Positions 15,768 to 23,550 of a stretch of DNA of 29,459 nt are shown here, in pieces; the first letter of the stretch is position 1; each line of letters starts with the position of its first letter. Source of the DNA: WHSW01 sp035296705. Its GTDB lineage: Bacteria; Actinomycetota; Thermoleophilia; Solirubrobacterales; 70-9. The notes beneath the pieces are model-generated. The model did not search any database. It was given only the letters and a program-made list of their open reading frames with translations, and was not told the origin of the DNA. Location: positions 1-29,459 of the forward strand of contig DATHAL010000072.1 in assembly GCA_035296705.1 (NCBI GenBank), read 5' to 3'. The translations under genes were made by a program, and so were the position numbers.

Positions 15768-16595
15768 ATGAAGCGCAAGCTGATCTGCTTGCTGGGCGCG
15801 ATCGCGCTGGCCGGGGCGCTGGCCCCCGCCGCCGCATCCGCATGGGCGCCGGCCGGCTCGGCGACCATCAAGCCCGGCAATATGACGTTCACCGACGGCG
15901 CGCAGTGCACGTCGAACTTCATCTTCCAGGACGCGAGCAACGTCTACATCGGACAGGCCGCTCACTGCTCGGGCACGGGCGGCGCGACCGAGACAGACGG
16001 CTGCGACTCCGGGTCGTTGCCGATCGGCACGTCCGTGGAGGTCACGGGCGCGAGCAGGCCCGGGACGATGGTCTACAACTCGTGGCTCGAGATGCAGGCG
16101 GACGGGGAGAGCGATCCGGACATCTGCGCGTATAACGACTTCGCGCTGGTCAAGCTCGACTCCGCCGATGTCGGCAACGTGAACCCGTCGGTGCCCGGCT
16201 TCGGCGGCCCGACCGGGCTCGGCCCGTCGACCGCGATGCTCGGCGACACCGTCTACAGCTACGGCAACTCCTCACTGCGCGGCGGCGTGACGAAGCTGAG
16301 CCCGAAGCAGGGCATCGTCGTCCAAAGCGAGGGCAACGGCTGGAGCCGCACCGTGTACACGGCGACACCGGGGATCCCTGGCGACTCCGGGAGCGGCTTC
16401 ATGAGCGGGTCCGGCGCGGCGATCGGAGTTCTGAGCACCCTCCAGGTGCTGCCGATCGCGGGCTCGAACGGAGTCGGCGACCTGCGCAAGGAGCTCAACT
16501 ACGTGCACGCCCACAGTTCGTTCACGGGCGTGAACCTGGTCAACGGCACCGAGCCGTTCAAGCCCAACCTGGTCGGGGCGATCCTCGCGTCCTAG
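15768..16595 (+). CDS. Secreted trypsin-like serine protease (chymotrypsin fold)
   Basis: The protein has 275 aa. The signal peptide covers residues 1-25 (MKRKLICLLG... with cleavage near ASA-W). The catalytic triad is His66 in GQAAHC, Asp124 in YNDFALVKLD and Ser207 in GIPGDSGSGF. Cysteines at 47/67 and 79/120 could form disulfides. The layout resembles small exported S1-like proteases of actinobacteria. ATG 15768 has GGGGA 8 bases before it, so unlike many neighbours this gene has a leader. A longer start at 15753 would place residues before the basic n-region. The natural substrate is unknown. Confidence 0.85.
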   Translation: MKRKLICLLGAIALAGALAPAAASAWAPAGSATIKPGNMTFTDGAQCTSNFIFQDASNVYIGQAAHCSGTGGATETDGCDSGSLPIGTSVEVTGASRPGTMVYNSWLEMQADGESDPDICAYNDFALVKLDSADVGNVNPSVPGFGGPTGLGPSTAMLGDTVYSYGNSSLRGGVTKLSPKQGIVVQSEGNGWSRTVYTATPGIPGDSGSGFMSGSGAAIGVLSTLQVLPIAGSNGVGDLRKELNYVHAHSSFTGVNLVNGTEPFKPNLVGAILAS

Positions 16596-16620
16596 GAGCT
16601 AGCAATCAGCGGGACGTTCG

Positions 16621-16650
16621 GTCGGCGCTCTTGATCGAGGGCGCGCCGAC
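16621..16650. terminator. Hairpin between convergent protease and diiron-enzyme genes
   Basis: GTCGGCGC (16621-16628) pairs perfectly with GCGCCGAC (16643-16650) around a 14-base loop. A second stem, GGCGC-ATGG-GCGCC, follows at 16667-16680. Both lie between the stops at 16595 and 16689, so the region probably ends transcription from both sides. U tracts are absent. Confidence 0.45.
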
Positions 16651-16688
16651 GGCGCCAGGTCGCCTCGGCGCATGGGCGCCCAGGCCTT

Positions 16689-17297
16689 CTAGACGCCGTC
16701 GAGCAGGCGCCAGTTCGCGCGGAACGCCGCCTCGGCGGCGGCCACCACCCGGTCCTCGTGCCCGGTGTCGGCAACGGTGCCGATCAGCGCTCGCGCCTCG
16801 GCCGCATGCTCGTGGTCGCGGCTCGAGTGCACGCGGAAGTAGGCCGTGCCGGCGTCGTCGGCGAAGCCATAGCGCTTCAGGAGCCCGGCCCGCTTCGTCT
16901 CTGAGATCGCGGGCTGGGCGCTCTCGATCGCGTAGAGGCGCGCGAGCAGCTCGGCGGCGTCGCCCGACGCCGTCCACGCGCGCACGCACTCCGCGGTCTC
17001 GGGCGTCGCCGGGGCAGCCGTGTCACCGCCACACGCCCCCACGAAGCCGTCCCAGAGCTCGACGTGCTCGTGCTCCTCGGCGGCGTGCGAGGCGAGCTCG
17101 GGATGCTGAGGGAGCCGCTCGGTCGCGCCGTCGCTGAGCTCTGCGAGCGCCTCGACCGCGTGGCGGTACTGCCCGGAGTAGCGCGCGAGCTCCTCGGCGG
17201 TCAGCTCGCCGGCTGACCAGCGCCGGTAGAAGGGGTGGCGGAGCACGTCCCACCGCTCGCGGCTGCGCTCGATCCGCTCCCAGACGCCCTCGTTCAT
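16689..17297 (-). CDS. TenA/PqqC-like haem-oxygenase-fold protein, putative diiron enzyme
   Basis: The protein has 202 aa and is all-helical. It begins VWERIERSRERWDVLRHPFYRRW, the helix 1 pattern of the TENA/PQQC superfamily. Candidate metal ligands are E67/H71 and E75/H78 (HAAEEHEH), E125 (YAIESAQP) and H157-x3-D161-x2-H164 (VHSSRDHEH). The last motif is the C-terminal ligand set of haem-oxygenase-like diiron oxidases such as CADD and UndA. The catalytic Cys of TenA thiaminases is not evident. ATG 17297 has AAAGGGA upstream and the extension to 17411 is not conserved. The reaction is unknown. It is divergent from the DipZ-like gene. Confidence 0.75.
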   Translation of the reverse strand: MNEGVWERIERSRERWDVLRHPFYRRWSAGELTAEELARYSGQYRHAVEALAELSDGATERLPQHPELASHAAEEHEHVELWDGFVGACGGDTAAPATPETAECVRAWTASGDAAELLARLYAIESAQPAISETKRAGLLKRYGFADDAGTAYFRVHSSRDHEHAAEARALIGTVADTGHEDRVVAAAEAAFRANWRLLDGV

Positions 17298-17374
17298 CGG
17301 TTCGTCCCTTTCAATCGCTCGACTCGACCGGACGGCCAGCATAACGTCCGGACCCGCCGGCAATCCGGCGCCAA

Positions 17375-17380
17375 TACGAT
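17375..17380 (+). promoter_or_regulatory. -10 element (TACGAT) of the DipZ-like gene
   Basis: TACGAT ends 8 bases before GTG 17389, consistent with a leaderless transcript. A GGAG two bases before GTG is too close to act as a Shine-Dalgarno sequence. Confidence 0.45.
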
Positions 17381-17388
17381 CCTGGAGC

Positions 17389-18207
17389 GTGCGCCCGGAG
17401 CGGACCAACATCGCGGCGCCGGAGCTGCCGGGGAGGCTGCGATGGGTCGGCGTCGACCGGGCTCCCCGGATGGCGGAGCTGACTGCCGCCGGGCCGGTCC
17501 TCGTCCACTTCTTCGACTTCGCGCAGCTGAACAGCGTGCGGTCGCTGCCCTACGTGCTGGCCTGGGACGAGCGCTACCGCGACTCCGGCCTCACGACGCT
17601 CGGGATCCACTCGCCGCGCTTTGAGTTCAGCGCGCGCCGCGAGACGCTGGCGCCGGCGCTCGAACGGCTCGGCGTCCGTCATCCGGTCGCCGACGATGCG
17701 CGCTACGCGGTCTGGCACGACTACGGGTGCAAAGGCTGGCCATCGCTCTTTCTCTGGGGCCAGGGTGGCGCGCTTCGCTGGTTTCACTTCGGCGAGGGCG
17801 AGTACGCCGCCACCGAGGCGGCGATCGCGGAGGAGCTCGAGGCGACCGACCGCGATTTCGCGCCACCCCCGCGGCTCGAACCGCTGCGGCCCTCCGACGC
17901 GCCGGGGGCGCTCGTCGCGCCGCCAACCGAGGAGCTCTTCCCCGGCGGCTCGCCGACCGAGCCCTGGCGACCCGAGCCCGGTGAGCCTCTCGAGCTCTCC
18001 TACGAGGCGGGAGGTGCCTATGCCTCGCTCGACGGGGCCGGGACGCTGCGAGTCGCGATCGACGGCGAGGAGCGGGCGATCGAGATCCCCGCGCCGGGCC
18101 TTCACGAGCTTGCCGTCCACCCTCGCCACGAGGCCCACGTGGTGCGGCTCTCCCTCGGCACGGGCCTCGAGCTCTACTCGGTCAGCTTCGCCCCCGGTCT
18201 GCCCTAG
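17389..18207 (+). CDS. DipZ-like thioredoxin-fold protein without CxxC
   Basis: The protein has 272 aa and no signal peptide or membrane segment. The TlpA/DipZ-like thioredoxin domain covers about 11-150. Where DipZ proteins read T-Y-x-C-x-N-C-x-R-T-L-P-Y, this one reads DFAQLNSVRSLPY, so the active-site cysteines are replaced by Gln46 and Ser49. The cis-Pro loop KGWPSLFLW (115-123) is kept. A C-terminal beta domain (about 195-272) with LRVAIDGEERAIEI and ELYSVSF resembles the carbohydrate-binding-like C-terminal domain of DipZ. Disulfide chemistry is unlikely; a binding or scaffold role is possible. It ends in a 4-base convergent overlap with the CDF gene. Confidence 0.75.
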   Translation: MRPERTNIAAPELPGRLRWVGVDRAPRMAELTAAGPVLVHFFDFAQLNSVRSLPYVLAWDERYRDSGLTTLGIHSPRFEFSARRETLAPALERLGVRHPVADDARYAVWHDYGCKGWPSLFLWGQGGALRWFHFGEGEYAATEAAIAEELEATDRDFAPPPRLEPLRPSDAPGALVAPPTEELFPGGSPTEPWRPEPGEPLELSYEAGGAYASLDGAGTLRVAIDGEERAIEIPAPGLHELAVHPRHEAHVVRLSLGTGLELYSVSFAPGLP

Positions 18208-19145
18208 CCCCGCCCGTCCGGCACCTCGATCTGGAGCAGCTCGCCGCCCTCGTGGTCGACCTGGAGCGTGGTGTGCTCGAGGCCGAACCGGTCGTGGAGG
18301 AGCTCCTCGATGCTGCGGCGGACGGCGTGGCAGTCGGTGTCGCGGCCGACCAGCACGTGCGCGGAGAGGGCCGGGAACCCTGAGGTGATCTCCCAGACGT
18401 GGAGGTCGTGGACCTCGCGCACGCCATCGGCCGCGGCCATCGCGCTTCCGACCTGCTCGACGTCGATCCCGCGCGGCGAGCGCTCGAGCAGGACATCGAT
18501 CGAGTCGCGGAGGATCGACCAGGAGCTCGCGAGCACGAGCAGGCCGATCAGCGCGCCCACCACCGGGTCTGCGTATTCCCAGCCGATGAGGAGGATGACG
18601 AGGGCCGCAACGATCACCCCGACCGATCCGAGCAGGTCGGCGAGCACGTGCCTGAACGCGGCCGAGACGTTCAGGCTCTCGCCGGCGTGGCGGTGGAGGA
18701 TGCAGGCGGCGAACACGTTGGCGGCCAGGCCGACCACCGCGACCCCGAGCATCAGCCCCGCCTCGACCTCCGGCGGGTCTCCGAAACGGTCGTAGGCCTC
18801 GATGAAGATCCAGATCGAGATCCCGACCAACGCGACCCCGTTGACGAACGCGGCGAGGATCTCGGCCCGCCGGAAGCCGAAGGTGCGGCTCGGGCCGCCC
18901 GGCCGCGGCGCGAGCCAGGCCGCGAACAGCGCCAGCGCGAGCGAGAGGTTGTCGGAGAGCATGTGCGCCGCGTCGGCGAGCAGGGAGAGGCTTCCGCTGA
19001 TGAGCCCGCCCACGAGCTCGACCACGGTGAAGGCGATGGTGAGCGCGAGGGTGAGCCGCAGCGCCCGAGTTCCACCGGCGCGGTCGAGGCCCGGGCCCGG
19101 GGCCGCGGGATCCTGGTCGAGGGCGTGCGCCTGCACGGAGCCCAC
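18204..19145 (-). CDS. Cation diffusion facilitator (CDF) metal exporter, CzcD/ZitB type
   Basis: The protein has 313 aa. Six membrane segments cover about 30-210. The intramembrane metal site has His61-x3-Asp65 (HMLSD) in helix 2 and His166-x3-Asp170 (HVLAD) in helix 5, the HxxxD/HxxxD pair of zinc-transporting CDFs. A cytoplasmic domain follows, with VREVHDLHVWEITSGFPALSAHVLV, which is diagnostic. It exports Zn2+ or similar ions by proton antiport. GTG 19145 or GTG 19136 are both possible starts; TACGGT lies just upstream. It lies 19 bp after ispH on the same strand. Confidence 0.93.
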   Translation of the reverse strand: MGSVQAHALDQDPAAPGPGLDRAGGTRALRLTLALTIAFTVVELVGGLISGSLSLLADAAHMLSDNLSLALALFAAWLAPRPGGPSRTFGFRRAEILAAFVNGVALVGISIWIFIEAYDRFGDPPEVEAGLMLGVAVVGLAANVFAACILHRHAGESLNVSAAFRHVLADLLGSVGVIVAALVILLIGWEYADPVVGALIGLLVLASSWSILRDSIDVLLERSPRGIDVEQVGSAMAAADGVREVHDLHVWEITSGFPALSAHVLVGRDTDCHAVRRSIEELLHDRFGLEHTTLQVDHEGGELLQIEVPDGRG

Positions 19146-19164
19146 CGTAGGGAACCGGGCGGCG

Positions 19165-20136
19165 CTAGGCGCGGGCCGCGAGCTCGGTGCGGATCGTCTT
19201 CGGGAGCATGAACCGCACGTCCTCGTCGACGGTCCGGAGCTCGGAGACCTCCTCCGCGCCTCGCCCGCGGAAGAACGCGACGAGCTCGGAGACGAGCTCC
19301 TCCGGGGCGCTCGCCCCCGAGGTGATCCCGACCGTCTCGACGCCGTCGAGCCACTCCTCGCGGACCTGCGAGGCGTTGTCGATCAGGTGCGAGTCGGCGC
19401 CGTGCTCGCGCGCCACCTCGACGAGGCGGTTCGAGTTGGAGGAGTTGGTCGATCCGATCACGAGCACGAGATCCGCCTCACGCGCGAGCTGCTTGACCGC
19501 GATCTGCCGGTTCGTCGTCGCGTAACAGATGTCGTCGACCTTGGAGCTGACGATGTTCGGGAAGCGCTCGCGAAGGCGCGCGATGATCCCGGCCGTCTCG
19601 TCGACGGAGAGCGTCGTCTGGGTGATGAAGGCGACGTGGTCGGGATCCTCGACCACGAGCTTGTCGACGTCGTCGATCGTCTCGACGAGCGCGATCGCGT
19701 CGGCGGCCTCGCCGGTCGTCCCCTCGACCTCCTCATGGCCGGCGTGGCCGATGAGCACGATCGAGTAACCCTGCTCGGCGAACTTGCGCGCCGACACATG
19801 CACCTTCGTCACCAGTGGGCAGGTGGCGTCGATCGTGCGCAGGTTCCGCGTCGCTGCGTTCTCGTGCACGGCAGGGGAGACTCCGTGGGCGCTGAACACG
19901 ACGAGCTCGCCCTCAGGGACCTCGCTCTCCTCCTCGACGAAGATCGCGCCGCGCTTTGCGAGCTCCTCGACCACATGCTTGTTGTGGACGATCTCCTTCC
20001 GCACGTAAACGGGCGGCCCGTGAAGCTCGAGCGCCTTCTCGACCGTCTCCACGGCGCGATCGACGCCCGCGCAGTAGCCGCGCGGCGCCGCGAGCAGGAC
20101 CCGCTTCGGGGCATGTGTGCTCATGGCCGTCGCCAT
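19165..20136 (-). CDS. ispH: IspH, 4-hydroxy-3-methylbut-2-enyl diphosphate reductase
   Basis: The protein has 323 aa. The [4Fe-4S] ligands are Cys22 (APRGYCAGVDRAV), Cys106 (DATCPLVTKVH) and Cys204 (DDICYATTNRQ). Other landmarks are HNKHVVEEL near 51, FSAHGVSP near 81, HAGHEEVEGTTGE with the catalytic Glu, and the TNSSNSNRL substrate loop near 230. It performs the last step of the MEP isoprenoid pathway, giving IPP and DMAPP. ATG 20136 is chosen because TACCCT lies 8 bases upstream; an internal ATG at 20124 gives MSTHAPKRV. As an Fe-S enzyme it depends on the suf system in this window. Confidence 0.96.
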   Translation of the reverse strand: MATAMSTHAPKRVLLAAPRGYCAGVDRAVETVEKALELHGPPVYVRKEIVHNKHVVEELAKRGAIFVEEESEVPEGELVVFSAHGVSPAVHENAATRNLRTIDATCPLVTKVHVSARKFAEQGYSIVLIGHAGHEEVEGTTGEAADAIALVETIDDVDKLVVEDPDHVAFITQTTLSVDETAGIIARLRERFPNIVSSKVDDICYATTNRQIAVKQLAREADLVLVIGSTNSSNSNRLVEVAREHGADSHLIDNASQVREEWLDGVETVGITSGASAPEELVSELVAFFRGRGAEEVSELRTVDEDVRFMLPKTIRTELAARA

Positions 20137-20144
20137 CCCAGAGA

Positions 20145-20150
20145 AGGGTA
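20145..20150 (-). promoter_or_regulatory. -10 element (TACCCT) of ispH
   Basis: On the minus strand TACCCT ends 8 bases before ATG 20136 and no Shine-Dalgarno sequence lies between, supporting a leaderless transcript and that start. Confidence 0.4.
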
Positions 20151-20188
20151 GCCGCCGCCGCTCGACCGGCACACGATCTACGGGCGAG

Positions 20189-21100
20189 CTAGCGGATGCG
20201 AGGGATGGCCCGCAGCGCCGCCTCGCCGACGGCGTTCAGGCTGGCGGGACAGACGTGCTCGAGCGTGTCCTCGGGCGTGTGCCACCAGCCGCCTGGCGTC
20301 GGCCCCGGGCCGTAGTCGAAGTCGATCAGGTCGAGTGCCGGGATGCCGGCCTCGAGAAACGGAACGTGGTCGTCGAGGATCGGCCCGGTCATGCCCTCGA
20401 ACGGCGCCTCGCTGTCCGTGATCTCCTGCGACGCCTCGGCGAACAGGTCGTACAGTCCGGCGTCGGAGGAGCGCTCGCGCGGGATCGCGAGCTCGCAGTC
20501 GCCGACCATGTCGAAGAGAACCATGGCTCGGAGCTGATCGAGCGGTGGCGCGCCCTGCTCGCCGCCGGCGCGCGCGTCGTCAACGAACTGCCGGCTGCCG
20601 CGGGTTCCGTCGACCTCGAAGGCCCGCTCGCCCCGCGTCTCCTCCGCGTCGAAGGCGACGAGCTCCACCGCCGGGCCGGGGAGCGGCCGGGGCAGAGTCC
20701 GAGCAAGCTCGAGCAGTACGGCGACCCCGGAGGCGCCGTCGTTCGCGCCAACGAAGCCGGGTATTCCGTCCTTCGTGTCGTAGTGCGCGCCGACCACGAC
20801 GAACCCCGGCTCCGATCCTGGGACGGTCCCGACGACGTTCGCGTACGGCCGCTGCACCTCGACTTCGTCCACGCCGGCCGCGCGAAGGCTCCTCGCGATC
20901 AGGTTCGCGGCCCGCGCCGCCGCGGGGCTGCCGGAGGGGCGCGGACCGAGCTTCACCTGGGCCTTCAGGTCGCGGAACGCGCGCGCCGCGTCGAAGTCCG
21001 ACGACGTGGACGGGTCGTCGGAGGACCCGGACCCGCCGCAACCCCCGATCGCTAGCGCGAGCAGGGCGACGAGCAGGTTGGCGATGGCGGGGCCGCGCAC
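20189..21100 (-). CDS. M28-family metallopeptidase or glutaminyl-cyclase-like lipoprotein
   Basis: The protein has 303 aa from GTG 21100. A lipoprotein signal ends in LAIGGC with Cys21 as lipid site. The zinc-binding set of M28 is visible: His106 (GAHYDTKDG), Asp121 (GANDGASG), Glu153/Glu154 (FDAEET), an Asp in FDMVGD (197-201) and His274 (GGWWHTPEDT). WWHTPEDT and DDHVPFLEAGIPALDLIDFD also recall glutaminyl-peptide cyclotransferases, so both activities are possible. The GTG start gives a clean signal peptide, and TAACTT lies 8 bases upstream; the open extension to 21187 overlaps the divergent gene. Confidence 0.85.
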   Translation of the reverse strand: MRGPAIANLLVALLALAIGGCGGSGSSDDPSTSSDFDAARAFRDLKAQVKLGPRPSGSPAAARAANLIARSLRAAGVDEVEVQRPYANVVGTVPGSEPGFVVVGAHYDTKDGIPGFVGANDGASGVAVLLELARTLPRPLPGPAVELVAFDAEETRGERAFEVDGTRGSRQFVDDARAGGEQGAPPLDQLRAMVLFDMVGDCELAIPRERSSDAGLYDLFAEASQEITDSEAPFEGMTGPILDDHVPFLEAGIPALDLIDFDYGPGPTPGGWWHTPEDTLEHVCPASLNAVGEAALRAIPRIR

Positions 21101-21107
21101 TGGCGGG

Positions 21108-21114
21108 TAAGTTA
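21108..21114. promoter_or_regulatory. Symmetric bidirectional -10 element (TAAGTTA)
   Basis: The plus strand reads TAAGTT (21108-21113), 7 bases before ATG 21121. The minus strand reads TAACTT (21114-21109), 8 bases before GTG 21100. Both fit TAnnnT and both genes would be leaderless, sharing one 7-base core in a 20-bp gap. Confidence 0.6.
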
Positions 21115-21120
21115 GGCGCC

Positions 21121-22551
21121 ATGGCACAGGGGCACATGGATCGGCTGAGCGCGCTCGACGTCTCGTTTCTGACGAACGAGTCCTCATCGAGCCACATGCA
21201 CGTCGGCGCCATCTGCATCTTCGAGGGCCCGCCGCCCAGCTACGACGACCTCCTCGACCACGTCCGCTCCCGGGCCCATCTCGTGCCGCGGTTCCGCCAG
21301 AAGCTCGCCTACCCGCCGGTGCCGACCGGACGCCCGTTCTGGGTCGACGACGCGGCGTTCAACCTCGAATACCACGTCCGTCACTCGGCCCTGCCCTCCC
21401 CAGGATCCGAGGAGCAGCTCAGGAACATGGCGGCACGGGTCTTCTCCCAGCAGCTCGACCGCACGAAGCCGCTGTGGGAGCTGTGGATGGTCCAGGGCCT
21501 GACCCGGAACCGGTTCGCGTTCGTGACCAAGACCCACCACGCCCTGGTCGACGGCGTCGCCGGGGTAGACATCGCGACCGTGCTCTTCGACGTGAAGCCG
21601 GTCCCCGAGCCGGCCGAGCTCGAGCACACGTGGCTACCGGGGCCGGAGCCCTCCGCTGCCCAGCTCCTCGCCAGGGACGCGGAGGGGGTGCTGCGGACGC
21701 CGATCCGCGCCCTGCGTCGGATCGAGCGGGCCGTCGAGCATCCGCGCGCCACGCTTCACGAGGTGTCGGAGGCCGCCGAGGCGCTCGGCGAGGTCGGCTG
21801 GAACTTCGCCAACCCGGCGCCGAAGGTCCCGCTCAACGTCGAGATCGGCGCCTACCGCCGCTTCGCGTGGGTGCGGAGCGACCTCGCGCAGTTCAAGGCG
21901 ATCAAGAACGCGCTCGGCGGCACCGTCAACGACGTCGTGCTCGCTGTCGTGAGCGGCGCGCTGCGGCGCTGGCTGATCTCCCGCGGCGTGCGCACCGACG
22001 GGCTCGAGCTGCGGGCCCAGGTCCCGGTCTCGATCCGCGCCGCGGACGAGCGCGGTCAGCTCGGCAACCGGATCGCGGCGGTTCGTGGGCCGATGCCCGT
22101 CTACGTCGAGGACCCGGTGAAGCGGCTCGACGTCTGCCGGCGATCGATGGAGGGGATCAAGCAGTCCAAGCAGGCGCTCGGCGCCGAGGTGATCTCGCGC
22201 TTCAACGACTTCGCCCCGCCCACGCTGCTCGCCCAGGCCGCACGGGTGAACTTCTCCACCAGGCTCTTCAACCTCGTGGTCACGAACGTGCCCGGGCCGC
22301 AGATGCCGCTCTACGTGCTCGGCCGCGAGCTCGAGGACATCTTCCCGGTCGGCTTCCTGCCGCCCAACCAGGCCCTCTTCGTGGCGATCATGAGCTACAA
22401 CGGCGGCATCCACTTCGGGCTGCTCGCCGACTACGACGCGATCGACGACCTCGACGTGATCGCCGACGGGATCGAGGCTTCGATCGCCGAGCTGGTCGAG
22501 GCGGCCTCGGACCGGCAGCGCTCGGCGAAGGCCGCCAAGGTCGGTGCCTAA
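21121..22551 (+). CDS. Wax ester synthase/diacylglycerol acyltransferase (WS/DGAT)
   Basis: The protein has 476 aa, a normal length. The catalytic HHALVDG is at 139-145 (His140 as base), PLWELWMVQGL is at 117-127, and LSALDVSFL at 9-17 is the usual N-terminal motif. The later TVNDVVLAVVSGALRRWL and NVPGPQMPLYVLG are typical family blocks. It esterifies acyl-CoA to fatty alcohol or diacylglycerol to make storage wax or triacylglycerol, common in actinobacteria. It is leaderless from the shared TAAGTTA element. It is followed after 9 bp by a DMT permease gene. Confidence 0.94.
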   Translation: MAQGHMDRLSALDVSFLTNESSSSHMHVGAICIFEGPPPSYDDLLDHVRSRAHLVPRFRQKLAYPPVPTGRPFWVDDAAFNLEYHVRHSALPSPGSEEQLRNMAARVFSQQLDRTKPLWELWMVQGLTRNRFAFVTKTHHALVDGVAGVDIATVLFDVKPVPEPAELEHTWLPGPEPSAAQLLARDAEGVLRTPIRALRRIERAVEHPRATLHEVSEAAEALGEVGWNFANPAPKVPLNVEIGAYRRFAWVRSDLAQFKAIKNALGGTVNDVVLAVVSGALRRWLISRGVRTDGLELRAQVPVSIRAADERGQLGNRIAAVRGPMPVYVEDPVKRLDVCRRSMEGIKQSKQALGAEVISRFNDFAPPTLLAQAARVNFSTRLFNLVVTNVPGPQMPLYVLGRELEDIFPVGFLPPNQALFVAIMSYNGGIHFGLLADYDAIDDLDVIADGIEASIAELVEAASDRQRSAKAAKVGA

Positions 22552-22560
22552 CCTCGGGGG

Positions 22561-23550
22561 ATGAGCCCCCGCGCCTGGTTCGCATTCTTCTCGGTCTCCG
22601 TCCTCTGGGGAGTCCCCTATCTGTTCATCAAGATCGCGGTCGACGACGGCGTTCCGCCCGCGTTCCTCGCCTGGGCGCGGGTCACGCTCGGGGCGCTCAT
22701 CCTCGGCGCGATCTCGTGGCGCCTCGGGCTGCTCGAGAGCCTGCGCGGAAGGTGGCGGATGCTGGCCGTCTACGCGATCCTCGAGATCGCGATCCCGTTC
22801 CCGCTGATCGCCGCGGGCGAGCAGAGCGTCTCCTCCTCGCTCGCCGCGATCCTAATCGCGTCCGTGCCACTCATTGTCGCCGTTCTCGCGATCTGGGTCG
22901 ATCACTCCGAACGCGCGACGGGCGCCCGGCTCGCCGGCCTCTTCCTCGGCTTTGGGGGCGTCGTCGCGCTGGTCGGGATCGACGTCGCCGGGAGCGCCGA
23001 GGAGCTCCTCGGCGCCGGCGCGATCCTGCTCGCGGCGGTCGGCTACGCCCTCGCGCCGATGCTGCTCAAGCTGCGGCTCGTCGACGTCGATCCGCGGGCG
23101 ACGATGGCGGGGGCGCTCGCGATCGCCTCGCTCGCGCTGGCGCCGTTCGCGGCGCTCACGGCACCGGCCGCCGACTCGCTCACCGCGGACTCGGTGACGT
23201 CGCTCGTCGTGCTCGGCGTCTTCTGCACCGCGGCCGCCCTCGTCCTCTTCGGCGCGCTCGTCGCCGAGGTGGGGGCCGGCCGGGCGCTCGTGATCACCTA
23301 CGTCGCGCCGGTCGTCGCCGTTGGGCTCGGCGTGGCGGTCCTCGGCGAGCGGCCTGGCGCGGGCGCGATCGCCGGACTCCTGCTGATCATCGCGGGCTCC
23401 TGGCTTTCGACCGACGGCCGGCTGCCGCCTGGGACCGCGGCGGTGGTGACGCGGTTTCGACGCGGACGCGGCCGCGCGGCAAGGGCGCCGGCGCGCCCGC
23501 TCGTCACCCGGCCCGCGCCAGCACCGCGCGCCGGTAGCGGTGCGCCGTGA
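22561..23550 (+). CDS. EamA-type DMT-family permease
   Basis: The protein has 329 aa. Ten membrane segments form two EamA repeats: the first at about 5-135 (FFSVSVLWGVPYLFIKIAV, IPFPLIAAGEQSVSSSLAAIL) and the second at about 148-282 (ending in the AVLGERPGAGAIAGLLLIIAG block). The remaining tail (about 290-329) is basic and proline/arginine-rich. The family exports small metabolites or amino acids; the substrate is not evident. It lies 9 bp after the WS/DGAT gene and overlaps the converging ABC permease gene by 47 bp, a region that encodes only the tail. Confidence 0.88.
   Translation: MSPRAWFAFFSVSVLWGVPYLFIKIAVDDGVPPAFLAWARVTLGALILGAISWRLGLLESLRGRWRMLAVYAILEIAIPFPLIAAGEQSVSSSLAAILIASVPLIVAVLAIWVDHSERATGARLAGLFLGFGGVVALVGIDVAGSAEELLGAGAILLAAVGYALAPMLLKLRLVDVDPRATMAGALAIASLALAPFAALTAPAADSLTADSVTSLVVLGVFCTAAALVLFGALVAEVGAGRALVITYVAPVVAVGLGVAVLGERPGAGAIAGLLLIIAGSWLSTDGRLPPGTAAVVTRFRRGRGRAARAPARPLVTRPAPAPRAGSGAP

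Noticed and set aside
22549..22554. TAACCT six bases before the DMT gene start at 22561 as a leaderless promoter
   Set aside because: It coincides with the TAA stop of the WS/DGAT gene, and the close spacing suggests an operon instead.
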